Shown one piece after another: positions 45,357 through 55,016 of a stretch of DNA of 64,000 bases (positions are counted from its first letter, which is position 1; each line of letters starts with the position of its first letter). Below the pieces are notes generated by a model that saw only the letters and a list, made by a program, of their open reading frames with translations, was not told the DNA's origin and did not search any database. Origin of the DNA: Haemaphysalis longicornis (Eukaryota > Arthropoda > Arachnida > Ixodida > Ixodidae); assembly GCA_013339765.2 (NCBI GenBank), contig CM023457.1, positions 43,636,144 through 43,700,143 of the forward strand, written 5' to 3'. The position numbers were made by a program, and so were the translations under genes.

Positions 45357-47249
45357 CTAGGCAATATTCCCCTCTCTGCTTTTCGTCCACCAGCATTCTA
45401 ATCTTCTTTTCGTCCCCTCGACAGCCTTGAAGTTAACTTCCTCTGTGATACCCTTAAAACCTAGGGCTTCTGAAAGCCCAATATTCTCTTCATGTAGATT
45501 TGGATGGATAGTCTCACATTCTAACACGATGTGCCGCATAGTTTCTGTTTCTTTTCCGCAGACCACGCATACCCCATCATTTTGTGAATACTTCCCCACA
45601 AAACTCTTAGTTCGCAGGCAACCTGCTGTAGCCTCAAAAAGCAAAGCACTGCCCTGGGAATTATCGTAGAAATTTTCCTTTCTGATGTGAATCTTCTCAG
45701 CCCTGTACATCTCTATCGACGTTTTACCTTCCATTTTTTCCCTCCACTTATTCGTTTCAATCTGCCTTGCCTCTTTTTTGGTTACCTTGGCTGTTTTGGA
45801 TTCCGCTCTGTTCTTTCCGTATTTCATCGTTACCCTTCTAGTCTTTCTTAACCACTGCGTGTCCACGCTTTTCAAGTATAGGTACCTAAAAACCTTAGCT
45901 GCCCACCTTCGTTGATCCATTGCCCTCAACCTCATCTCAAAGCATATTTTACTCTGAGCTTCTCTAACTTCAAACGACGCCCAGCCCATATCTCCCTGAA
46001 CTGCTTCGTTAGTTGTTTTTCCATGCGCGCCTAAGGCCAAACGTCCTACCGTTCTCTGGTTTACTTCAAGGCCTGATAGAACGTCTGATTTTAAGCAGAG
46101 TACAGCATTCGCAAACGTGAGACCCGGAACCATTACTCCTTTCCACATTCCTCTTACTACATCATATTTGTTATACCCCCACAGAGCTCTATGCTTCATT
46201 ATAGCTGCGTTTCGCTTTCCCTTAACCTTAAGTTGCTCCTCGTGAGTACTTAAGTAATTATCCCCTTCGTTTATCCACACTCCCAAATATTTATATTTCT
46301 TCACTCTAGGTAATTCGCCTTGCTGAATAGACACTACGTCGGTGGTAACGTCAGTGAAAACCATTATTAATGATTTTTCTGCACTGAAATTTATTCCGAG
46401 GTCAGTGGCTTCCTGGCCGCAAATATTTATTAGCCGCTGCATATCGGTTTGGTTATCAGCTAAAAGAACAATGTCGTCTGCGTATAACATTCCCGGAATA
46501 TGCTGTTGTACCACTTCGCCTTGCAGCATATGGGTTAGGCTAAACCCTACTTGACTTTCTTCCAGTTTCTTTTCTAACCCTGCCATGTAAAGCATGAACA
46601 GTATTGGGCTCAAAGGGCATCCCTGTTTCAGTCCCCGATGGATGTTGACCTGCTGGGCGCATTTCTGTCCTTCCCAAGTGAGGTGCACTCTATTGTCTTT
46701 ATAGATTGCTATAAGGAACTGTAATAACTCGTCATCTAATCCCTGGAGTTTCAGCATTCTCCACAGCCGTTCTCTGTTTACGTTGTCATAAGCCCCTTTA
46801 ATGTCCAAGAACGTAATCCATAGTGGTCTTTTCTGTGCTTGCGCAATTTCAATGCATTGCGTTATCACGAACAGATTGTCATCCAGTCGCCTGTCTTGTC
46901 TAAATCCATTCTGCAGTTCCCCAAGTATTTCATTTTCTCCCATCCATGCTTGAATTTCTGATTTTATCGCCTGCATTACGGATCTAAACACCACTGACGT
47001 TACTGTGAGTGGTCTGTATGAATCAATACTGGCTTTGTCTCCTCTGCCTTTACATATTAAATTCATCCTACTTTCTAACCAGTCCTCTGGTATTTGTTTG
47101 GTTTCTATCACCTTATCTATTGCCGTCATAAACGATTCCTTACTTTTAGGTCCAAGTAGGTTTATCAGTTGCATTGGTATTCCGCCCGGGCCCACTGCTG
47201 TCTGGGGGGAAACCTTTTGCTCTGCTTTTTTCCAATCAAGGTTGCTCAA
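45357..47249 (-). CDS. LINE reverse transcriptase, 630 codons uninterrupted
   Basis: RT motifs: DSYRPLTVTSVVFRSVMQAI, QNGFRQDRRLDDNLFVI, WITFLDIKGAYDNVNRERLW (palm motif A), HRGLKQGCPLSPILFMLYMA (motif B), GMLYADDIVLLADN (catalytic YADD), NFSAEKSLIM (motif D), KYKYLGVWI. The C-terminal region ends with VCVVCGKETETMRHIVLEC, a CCHC-type module. The methionine is internal; the protein originally began in the endonuclease upstream, one frame away. It is the longest intact enzyme frame in the window. Clade not decided (no RNase H seen). Confidence 0.88.
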   Translation of the reverse strand: MSNLDWKKAEQKVSPQTAVGPGGIPMQLINLLGPKSKESFMTAIDKVIETKQIPEDWLESRMNLICKGRGDKASIDSYRPLTVTSVVFRSVMQAIKSEIQAWMGENEILGELQNGFRQDRRLDDNLFVITQCIEIAQAQKRPLWITFLDIKGAYDNVNRERLWRMLKLQGLDDELLQFLIAIYKDNRVHLTWEGQKCAQQVNIHRGLKQGCPLSPILFMLYMAGLEKKLEESQVGFSLTHMLQGEVVQQHIPGMLYADDIVLLADNQTDMQRLINICGQEATDLGINFSAEKSLIMVFTDVTTDVVSIQQGELPRVKKYKYLGVWINEGDNYLSTHEEQLKVKGKRNAAIMKHRALWGYNKYDVVRGMWKGVMVPGLTFANAVLCLKSDVLSGLEVNQRTVGRLALGAHGKTTNEAVQGDMGWASFEVREAQSKICFEMRLRAMDQRRWAAKVFRYLYLKSVDTQWLRKTRRVTMKYGKNRAESKTAKVTKKEARQIETNKWREKMEGKTSIEMYRAEKIHIRKENFYDNSQGSALLFEATAGCLRTKSFVGKYSQNDGVCVVCGKETETMRHIVLECETIHPNLHEENIGLSEALGFKGITEEVNFKAVEGTKRRLECWWTKSREGNIA

Positions 47250-47541
47250 ACTATTCCCCTTTCCGCAGTCTTTTGTGGCGCTGATGTTATCGGTGCAGGT
47301 TTTCCTACCACTATTGTCCTAAACTTCTCACTAATCACTCGATGAATATGCACCAACGCGTGCTCTCCTTCTAAATGTTCCCCCTCCGCATCAATCAGGA
47401 ATTTTTGATGGTTATTCTTTTTTGAGCTTAGTGATTTTAAATGGTTCGAAAACTTCTTGGATGCGCTTTTGTCCTTCCGTATTTCTGCCATCGATTGTTC
47501 GCTTTTCTGCTTGATCTTTGCTTGTACCATTTTCTGCACTT
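47246..47541 (-). pseudogene. LINE linker between endonuclease and RT
   Basis: Lys/Ser-rich segment (SASKKFSNHLKSLSSKKNNH) leading into the RT start in a different frame. It ends with a stop at 47246-47248, four bases before the RT methionine, so one indel separates the two. Confidence 0.65.
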
Positions 47542-48249
47542 CTAGTTATTTCCACGGTAGACATCCCATTTCTCCTTCACTACCTCCGGTTCCATACCAG
47601 TTCTTTTTGCTTCTCTATGTTCTCTCGACTCCTTTCTTCGCTGGTCAATAGCCTCTTTTATTTCTTTATTCCACCAGCTTCTCGGCTTTCTCTTCCCTTT
47701 CCATCGGTTTCGTTCCTTTGCTTCCTTCATCTTACCCTTTATGAACGCAATCATTTCGTCGTAATCCCAATTTTTGCCTGGGTATTCATTGATTTCATCT
47801 TCCAATCTATCAGCGATGATATTTAACTGCTGATTATTCAAATTATTTCCTCCTATTGTACCTATTTCTGCATTTATCCGGGTTGCGCCTCCAACGTGCA
47901 AGCTTAACCGCTTGTGGTCGCTTCCTAAGCTGTCTGTTCCATTTTCATCTATCCTCATTTCCCGCAGCCTTCCGTATACTGTCTCGGATACTAAACTGTA
48001 GTCTATGCTGGACTGTCTGTTACCGCTTTCCCACGTTATTTGTCCGTCACACTTGCTTTCCGTGTTTACTATTACAAGCCGGTTTTCCTGGCATAGATCT
48101 ATCACTAGAGAACCGTTGTGGTCTGTGTATCCATCCAAACCTTCTATATGGGCATTCATATCTCCAACTATGATTATTTCACCCGAATATTTGAACTCGT
48201 TTATATCTCTTCTCAAACAGTTTACCATTTCTTCATTTGCCTCCCTAAC
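47542..48249 (-). pseudogene. LINE endonuclease C-terminal half
   Basis: Encodes SGEIIIVGDMNAHIEGLDGY (GDMNAH motif), DLCQENRLVIVNT, SSIDYSLVSE and LGSDHKRLSL (SDH motif), then RKPRSWWNKEIKEAIDQRRK. The N-terminal catalytic Asn/Glu are missing because the insertion is 5'-truncated. Frame open to a stop at 47542. Confidence 0.82.
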
Positions 48250-48431
48250 ACAGATTGGCACAGCAGGAGGCCACCTCGTGACGCCAAGTGGAATATGCAC
48301 ATCTCGCGTCACCATAGATGGCACTACGTACCCTGCGGCTTTCGTCATTTTGCCTAACTGCTCCCGTGACGTATTTCGCGGAATGTACTTTTTGACCGAC
48401 AACGGAGCAATAATTCACGTACAGGCCAAGT
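48250..48431 (+). pseudogene. Gypsy protease, C-terminal part
   Basis: The frame after the LINE reads GGHLVTPSGICTSRVTIDG then PAAFVILPNCSRDVFRGMYF, the second half of a Gypsy protease (flap and C-terminal strands, ILP...D...GMDF pattern; here GMYF, so Asp is replaced by Tyr). It is cut by the palindromic insertion at 48432 and resumes at 48743 with CITFSSDHCVTLEPN. Confidence 0.8.
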
Positions 48432-48731
48432 CTTAATCGACCAGATTTAGAAAAAATCCCCAAGGTGGAGTAAGTTTCTGTGAAGGAAAGTTTGACATCC
48501 ACCTAAATGCAGCCATATGGCTACAAAAAAAGAAAGCTTTACAGCTTTCTCGGAAACTTCTCAGAAACAGAAGCTCAGTTGGTAGAGCGACTGCTCCGGT
48601 TAAGCAGTGGTCTCGGGTTTGAATCCTGGACCCGGACAAATTTTTCTTCAACTGCGAAGTTTCTGAGAAAGCTGTATAGCTTGCCTTTGTAGCCATATGG
48701 CTGCATTTAGGTGGATGTCAAACTTTCCTTC
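48432..48731. mobile_element. palindromic insertion with tRNA-like core, 11-bp target duplication
   Basis: Direct repeats acaggccaagt at 48421-48431 and 48732-48742 bracket it. Perfect inverted arms of 45 bp, 48480-48524 and 48689-48733, begin gtgaaggaaagtttgacatc. Similarity of the arms continues imperfectly to about 85 bp each. The centre (48564-48637) is tRNA-like. About 48 bp precede the left arm. The host Gypsy frame continues after one duplication is discounted, so the extents are reliable. TIRs plus a pol III-type core is an unusual combination. Confidence 0.85.
48564..48637 (+). ncRNA. tRNA-like core with A and B boxes
   Basis: D arm gctc/gagc with A box gctcagttggtagagcg is perfect. 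The anticodon-type arm ctgct/agcag encloses a 7-base loop ccggtta. The T arm tcggg/cctgg around tttgaat gives a B box ggtttgaatcc. No acceptor stem pairs, and T33 is absent, so it is not a functional tRNA but has intact pol III promoter elements. Confidence 0.72.
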
Positions 48732-48742
48732 ACAGGCCAAGT

Positions 48743-48973
48743 GTATAACATTTTCCTCCGATCACTGCGTGACGCTGGAACCTAACCCCGAAAACTGTAC
48801 TGCTGTAAGGATTGCCGACGATGATGTCACCCTGCCACCCTGGACAAGCTTGATGATCAGCGTCTACTGTTAAGATGCTGCTCCTGACGTCGACTCTATC
48901 GTAGAGTGTGACCAAAGGTTGCTCGTCGACCGCGGTGTCTCCGTCACAAGAGGCATTGCGCAAATATTAAGTT
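48743..48973 (+). pseudogene. Gypsy protease-RT linker
   Basis: Continues pol from the protease: TLEPNPENCTAVRIADDDVT, LPPWTSLMISVYC. No domain of its own. A stop near 48890 precedes the RT part. Confidence 0.6.
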
Positions 48974-49960
48974 GTGGTCACTAAATTCAGCGGGGAATAC
49001 CAGCACTTATACAGGGGCGCTGCAATTGCGTTCCTCGAAGAAGCACAAGAAGCAAGTGACGTGATCGCGGTTGCCGACTTTGAATGCCCACGCGAAGATA
49101 CCTCCAAGCTTCCGAATCACTTCGACGTGAATCCGGCGCTTCCGCAAGAAGAACGGAAGAAATATTTGGACTTGTTGCGTCGCTACAGCGGGTGTTTTTC
49201 GTCGAACACAAAACCACCTCAGACCCCTCTAGCGAAGCACCAAATAATAACCGAAGATGGAACCCGACCTACCCGACAGTTACCGTACCGCGTCTCTTCA
49301 CACGAGCGGGAAGGCATCGGGACCCAAGTCGACGACATGGTCCGCAACGACATTATACAGCCATTATTTTACATTATACAGACATTATACAGACATTATA
49401 CATTAAAAGCCCCTGTGCTGCGCCGTCGTACGGGTGAAGAAAAAAGACGGCAGATTAAGGTTTTGTGTTGACTACCAGCGACTGAAAAAAGTCACTAAAA
49501 AGGACTTGTACCCCCTGCCACAAATCGACGTCGCCCTCGACCACCTCTGCCGTGCCAAGTACTTCTCATCGATGGATCTGAAGACCGGCTAATAGAAAAT
49601 TGAGGTGGATGAGAGAGACCGAGGGAAGACTGCATTTATTACCCCGGCCGCCCTATACGAGTTCCAGGTGATGCCGTTTGGGTTGTGCACGGCACCTGCA
49701 ACGTTTCAAAGAGTCATGGACATTGTGCTAGGTGGCCTGAAGTGGCACACCCGCCTCGTATACCTCGACGTTGTGCTATTCGACTGGACGTTCGACGAAC
49801 ACCTTGCAAGGTTGGAGTCTGTTCTCGAAGCCAATCGTACGACGGGGTTAATGCTGATGCCTGAAAGTGCCGTTTCGCGTACGAGGAGCTCATGTTTCTG
49901 GGCCATGTCGTCAATGCTACCGGAGTCCTACCTGACGCAGCAAAAAGACAAAAGTTTTGA
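48974..49960 (+). pseudogene. Gypsy reverse transcriptase (damaged)
   Basis: Pre-RT segment LPQEERKKYLDLLRRYSGCF and PTRQLPYRVSSHEREGIGTQ. After an 11-bp repeat expansion (49350-49403) and a shift: CVDYQRLKKVTKKDLYPLPQ, SSMDLKTG then stop (palm motif A), DERDRGKTAFITPAALYEFQ, MPFGLCTAPATFQRVMD (motif B), and VYLDVVLFDW where YLDDVVLF is expected, so one catalytic Asp is missing. LESVLEANRTTGLMLMPE follows. Inactive. Confidence 0.88.
49350..49403. repeat. 11-bp slippage repeat inside RT
   Basis: acattatacag occurs once at 49350-49360 in the coding frame (Asn-Asp-Ile-Ile-Gln) and then three times in tandem at 49371-49403. The expansion replaces the start of the RT palm region and disrupts the frame. 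Confidence 0.85.
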
Positions 49961-49989
49961 AGCGTGCCACGACGACCCTTCTTCCAGTC

Positions 49990-50731
49990 ATCTCGGCACA
50001 GCGAACAAAATCGGAAAAATCAAGGTGAAGTACTACTGTCCCCGCCCTACATCCGACGTCACCCACTACGTGCGTAGCTGCTGTGACTGTCAGCGACGAA
50101 AAACGCCACCGACGAGACCCGCCGGACTTCTGCAGCCGATCACCATCCTATGGAGGTCCTTCTAACAGATTCGAATGGACCATCTGGGCCCGTTCCCTGC
50201 ATCCCGATCCCAGAACAAGTGGATTGTCGTGGCGACAGACTACATGACGCGCTACGCAAAGACCGCCGCTCTTCCGAGTGGGACTGCACAAGAAGTCGCA
50301 AGGTTCTTCATAAGACAAGTTGTGCTGCGACATGGAGCCCCGGAAGTCCTAATCACGGACCGCGGAACGGCCTTTACAGCGAAGCTCATGCAAGGAATAT
50401 TACGCTACAGCAACACAGATCACAGAAAAACGACGCCGTACCACCCCCAAGTGAACGGATGAACGGAACGTCTGAACAAGACAATCGCAGATATGCTGTG
50501 AATGCACGTTGATGTTGAACATACGACTTGGGACGAAGTGCTCCCGTATGTCACGTTTGCGTACAACACGGCTATCCAGGAGAATACGCAGATGACGGCG
50601 TTCGAGCTTGTCTACGGAAGACGGCCAACTACGATGCTTGGCGCCATGCTTCCACATTTAGAAGACGATGACCTCAACCCAGACGTCCAAGGATACCTTC
50701 AGCGTGCGGAAGAGGCCCGCCAGCTCGACTA
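49990..50731 (+). pseudogene. Gypsy integrase core
   Basis: Starts with the CxxC end of the zinc domain (VRSCCDCQRRKTPPTRP). Catalytic core: RMDHLGPFPASRSQNKWIVV (Asp 1), EVLITDRGTAFT (Asp 2), NG-stop-TERLNKT (Glu 3, with a TGA just before it). HTTWDEVLPYVTFAYNTAIQ and TAFELVYGRRPTTML follow. The RT connection, RNase H and first His pair are missing between 49960 and 49990, a deletion. At least three stops. Confidence 0.88.
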
Positions 50732-50755
50732 GTTCGTACAACGGACCAGCAGCTC

Positions 50756-51016
50756 GTGGACACCGGGCGCTACAACCTCCGACGCCGAGACGCCGAGTAC
50801 CACCCAGGGGATCGTGTTTGGGTTTGGACTCCCATTCGACGACGCGGACTCAGTGGGAAGCTTCTGCGACGGGATTTCGGACCCTACCAGATTCTACGAC
50901 GTGTCGGCCAACTAACCTACGAAGTGATGCCCGATGATGATTCTGGAACATCACGGCGACGCACGCGGCCCGAAGTCGTCTACGTGGTTCGCTTGACACC
51001 TTACAATGCAAGATGA
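50756..51016 (+). pseudogene. Gypsy integrase C-terminal domain (GPY/F)
   Basis: 87 codons ending in a stop: AEYHPGDRVWVWTPIRRRGL then LLRRDFGPYQILRRVGQLTY, the GPY/F module that ends many Gypsy integrases. The tail VVRLTPYNAR closes pol. Separated from the core by a stop and a shift near 50731. Confidence 0.88.
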
Positions 51017-51077
51017 CGGACTTTTTTGTTGTTTGTTCAGGCTGTCTTTTGTTTTATCATCGGGTCTATGCACTTTT

Positions 51078-51093
51078 AGAGAGGGGGGGGGGG
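51078..51093 (+). promoter_or_regulatory. polypurine tract
   Basis: agagaggggggggggg directly before the presumed 3' LTR; such tracts prime plus-strand DNA in LTR elements. The G run may be expanded. Confidence 0.65.
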
Positions 51094-51514
51094 TAATTCA
51101 ACGAACCATGTATGCCTTTTTTTCTTATTTATTGTTTGTTTTTACTGCCCGGCCACGCCCAGCTCTGTTATCTGTGTCAAGCTAAGCGCGTCTTGCATTC
51201 TTTATTTTTATGCCGCACGGGCTATCTCATTCAGATAAGCAGACTGTTGCGTCTTAACGTCACTAGCCCAGAATAATCTTCTCTGATCTACAATGTTCGA
51301 GATGTAAATGGATGGTTCCAGAAACACTCGCGCCGAAAGATAAAAGCCTGCAGAGCAGACGCCACGGCAGTTCATCGACGCTCACCCACACACGTAACTT
51401 TGTTGACTGCTGCTTCGCCGCCTGTGTATTGTTTGAGTTGTTAGACGAGCACAATTTCGCGCCAATAAACGTGCTTCCCTTAAAGACATCTGCGTCATCT
51501 CTGCCATCGTGACA
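51094..51514 (+). repeat. Gypsy 3' LTR (about 420 bp)
   Basis: Lies between the polypurine tract and a CA end (catcgtgaca). Contains a TATA-like gataaaagc at 51340-51348 and aataaa at about 51465-51470 near the end. The usual 5' TG is not seen, possibly lost in the G-run change. No partner LTR in the window, so the end is approximate. Confidence 0.55.
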
Positions 51515-53562
51515 ATATCAAGAAGAAATGATAACACTGGCGGAAGGAATGAATATGACCAGGATATTGTACAGCCTGTCGTACCAGAACTTATACTCGC
51601 CAAGCAAAGCAAAGTAGAGGCCTTCATGACGACAGCATATTTGAAAGCCCTCAAACTCGCAATTTTATGGGTCGCAGAAAAGATGCTAAAATACGGCTTA
51701 ATAACATTGTCGAAGACATTACAGAAGCCAATCCCCCCGCGCTAAAGAAGCGAGTGCAAAAAAAGATCGAGACGGGCTAACTTATGCAAGATATTCGTCG
51801 GAATTTGAAAAAAGGACCTGGACGGCATAACATATATGTCAATGTTCCAGCAACGCCTCATAAAAAGTGCTTTATTACCGAAATCTTGCAATCCAAACTT
51901 CTGCAAAATGAAAGAGAATAAGAAAAGTGTTATTCCATAAAATGCTGAAGTCATAAGTACATGTACAGACTTCCGAACAAAGTAAGATTTCGATGATCGT
52001 TGCCGTATAATATTCCTGCATTCTTTGTTACTGCATGCCTTTCCCACGGAAGCAGGAAGAGAAGTAGAACTTGGGGCAATCCTCTTGACAATCAAGCAGG
52101 CTAAACAGTAAAGTAGAAAAACAAGCATCATTGGAGACATTCACAACAATATTTGAACCACTATTATAAAAGCAATGACTAAACGCTTTCAAGAAGTTTC
52201 CCATTCACAATGATTTAAGTTTAAAAGGCGCGGACACCCGGCTGACAGTGTCTGCAAGAAACCGAAGTCGCAGACCCAGATGCACGGGAGCGCTCACATA
52301 CTGTGCACCTGGAGCCAACCACCACCAAACTCCACCCATTCAAAATATGGACAACATCACCTCGTTCTATGCATTAAAACACGATTATTCTTAAATTTCC
52401 CGCCGGACATAAACCCAATTTTGTATTCTTCTCTCTATATGGCAGGCGCAGTATAGATCGATATTAACTGAAAAGAGGGCTCACTTGAAAAAAAAAACGG
52501 CCCGCTCATGTCCACAATCTAGCCATGCTAATCGACAAATAAATCTAACAATATATATTCCTTTTCTCTAAAAAAATGTGCGGTATTTCTGACTGACATT
52601 TTACTGAATTTTCTAAATCAAAATCACTGTAAACTGACTGGGAGGGCAGGTAACGCCCTGCTGGATTGGGTTCTCTGGATTTCGCGCTCACCCTTCTGAA
52701 ACACCTACACGTTCTAACTGACCATATTAATTCTATTTATATTTCTAGGTAAATTCCCAACAATGCAGACTAGCCATGACTTCAGGAAATTAGTACTCTG
52801 AATGTCTGGCTGTTATGTTTTGTCGCTGCAACTTACCAACACCAATTAGCCGCTACCTTTCATAGCCACATCTGAAGCCGCACGAGCGTAGACGTTCTCC
52901 GTCGTTACAATGCAACCGCCTTTTACATCCGCTCATAAAAGCTTTGATCTCTTCACTGACCTCCAGTACTTTGAAATCGGAAATTATGAACGAAGCACTT
53001 CCTTTCAAATGCACTCATTAGTGTCCAAGTAACAATATGAATTCGTGCACCTTAAAAACAAAACGTAGAAGTAATTTCCGTTGCACCGTTGTCACATACC
53101 ATTGCCTGTAGAATCAATACTGGCTTTGTCATGCGTAAAACAAGCACATCGTTCGTTGTTTCTCTTTAGCATCCGACCTGTTTTTTGCTTTTTTGTGCGT
53201 GGTGTTGCCATGAAGGTGTTTTTCGTGTAAATATGCACACTCGATTTTTCTTTACCATAGCCATATGAAGCCCTTAAAAGCATAAAACATAGCAGGCAGA
53301 AATATTGGACAAGGAAGTTTCGGCAGGCGATTCAGCCCAGTTGGTAAAGTTCTTTGAAATATGCCTGCTAGAAACAATGTATGCAAGAACAGAAAACTTC
53401 TGTGAAGCTGAACAACTGTTTCAAAATGTTCTTCAGAATAATCATGCACGTACAATAATGTCAAAATTAACGTCTCGCACGATCATGTAAAAACTCCCTG
53501 GTAATTAATTCTACTTGCGTTATTTCAAGAGCCAATCCAGTGATTATTATTGCCTCGCTACA
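51515..53562. other. unassigned AT-rich sequence
   Basis: No gene or repeat family is supported. A minus-strand frame at 51742-52140 (132 codons) opens with a hydrophobic MSPMMLVFLLYCLACLIV and has a second hydrophobic stretch, but I see no homologue and no promoter or splice sites that decide it. It may be chance. Confidence 0.35.
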
Positions 53563-53671
53563 GGCCGGCCGGAATTCAAATGACAGCTTTACCATCGTCA
53601 TTGCTCGTCATCGCGTGCAGCTGCTCTCTGCTGTTGTACTGTCATAAATCTTTCAAAGGCCCCACATCAGG
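53563..53671 (+). CDS. candidate first coding exon with signal-peptide-like start
   Basis: Acceptor-like tgcctcgctacag ends at 53562, and a donor cagg|gtaagt starts at 53672. Between them an ATG at 53580 opens 30 codons: MTALPSSLLVIACSCSLLLY then CHKSFKGPTSG. The hydrophobic core suits a signal peptide or a type II membrane anchor. An exon that ends at a strong donor just after a signal peptide is common in secreted proteins. No downstream exon was found, so this is a lead only. Confidence 0.3.
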
Positions 53672-54729
53672 GTAAGTCTCGTTGCTTCCTTCACAGTGCT
53701 GGGTTAGACCATGTAAGTGCCCCAGGCGGCTGCTCTGGCGACCGAGGATCAAATTCGCACGAACTCAAGTGTGTATTATCTCTTTATTTTTGCTTCGCAT
53801 AGGCTATCCTTTCAAAATCAATGATTTTGCATTTGGCGATGACCACAGTAGCATTTGGTGCCACATTTTATAACAAAAACTAAGCATCTGGGTAAACAAA
53901 ACTTCGTTCTTCGGCATGACAAAGTACCTCTTGCGTATTTTTATTTTATTACTGAAATAAAATTCCTAAAATACTCGAAACGTTCTCACAATATCTTGAG
54001 AATTACAATTGCTATTAGGCAGCCTTATATCTCAATTTTTCATGCAAAAGCGATCCGTAATAGCGCCATTTTGGCGTGGCTGAACGAATATTCGAATGTG
54101 AAATAGTGGCTCTTGCATTCCTACCAAATTACAACCTTACAAAGAACATAGAGGATAGTGTTGGTGCGGGGTGGTCTATGTGCCCTTTATTCCTCGGCAC
54201 CACACAAATATCTAGAATGTTCCAAAGTAATATAGCCTATGTTATCCTAACAAAAACATAGGGTACAAAATGTACGCCTCACCTGAAGATCCCCAAAACT
54301 CCACAAAACGAAAAAGTGCGTAATCTAAACACTATTTTCTTCTATGCAATTTCGCTAGAAGCAGCATGATGCAAACACGCTTCCCGTATAAGTACAATCT
54401 GTTTCGGCGTTTAATGTTACTGAGTAACATAGTTTTCTCATAAGCAACTCGATTAAAATACCCTGGGTTCTTCTTTTTTACACGAATAACAATTGTCTGA
54501 AGAATTGTACCTGTACCAGGCTGCGTGTTAAAACCTAAGCATGTACGTTCGACCGAATACGTTTTCAGGCCCCGCATCTCTGTCTGTAGCGATAGCTAAG
54601 TAAAAGAAATAACAGAGTATGGTAAATACGAAAGAAGACCTATTCACTCTCCCATTATTCACTAACAGAAAGACAGGAACACTGCCTCAAACTTGTTTCA
54701 ATAAATATTTTTCAACATCGGATCAAACC
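53672..54729. other. unassigned AT-rich sequence
   Basis: Could be intron if the exon at 53563-53671 is real. No other feature is supported. Confidence 0.35.
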
Positions 54730-54837
54730 TCACTCACGCAGTACTTCTCGCTTTGTATATTCTGCGCTCCTCTGGGAAACTTCTAACAAATTTTGAAACA
54801 AACAAAACAAAACGTTGCCAATATCCCCACCCTTACA

Positions 54838-55016
54838 TTTTGCCGCAACAGATCGAGGGGGGCTGCTCCGGAGGTTACTCCTGCTTTCGAAAGTGGAGAA
54901 TTCCGTTGCAGGAGAAATCTCTAGGGAGGCCATGAAGTCAGGACCTTACTGTGCGTTTTGGTGCTCGCCGCAGTCTTTTCAATGCTTGCTTATCGAAAAG
55001 GCGACCAATTTATAGC
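54838..55016 (-). other. possible promoter and first exon, minus strand
   Basis: On minus, ctataaatt (55015-55007) is followed after about 75 bp by an ATG at 54933 opening MASLEISPATEFSTFESRS and more, with no stop until 54730. A donor-like aaat|gtaagg occurs at about 54839. TATA, a short leader and an open start are compatible with a gene start, but nothing confirms it. Confidence 0.2.

Larger units (their letters stand above)
45162..48249 (-). mobile_element. non-LTR retrotransposon inside Gypsy protease, 5'-truncated
   Basis: Flanked by cacagat at 45155-45161 and 48250-48256, a 7-bp duplication. Minus orientation, with an (ATG)n run at the left as 3' tail. It contains the end of an endonuclease and a long RT frame. 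The Gypsy protease reading frame resumes exactly beyond the right duplication, which fixes both ends. Confidence 0.88.
44070..51514 (+). mobile_element. second Ty3/Gypsy element, plus strand, nested insertions
   Basis: Order on plus: gag end with zinc knuckle, protease (split by a LINE at 45162-48249 and a palindromic insertion at 48432-48731), RT, integrase, purine tract, LTR. The 5' LTR and start of gag are missing; the left edge abuts satellite DNA. RNase H has been deleted. Not active. Confidence 0.88.

Noticed and set aside
48573..48640. Functional tRNA gene
   Set aside because: No acceptor stem pairs and the sequence is embedded between inverted arms of an insertion.
51742..52140. Membrane or secreted protein gene of 132 codons
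   Set aside because: Hydrophobic start but no homology, promoter or splice signal; AT-rich sequence often yields such frames.
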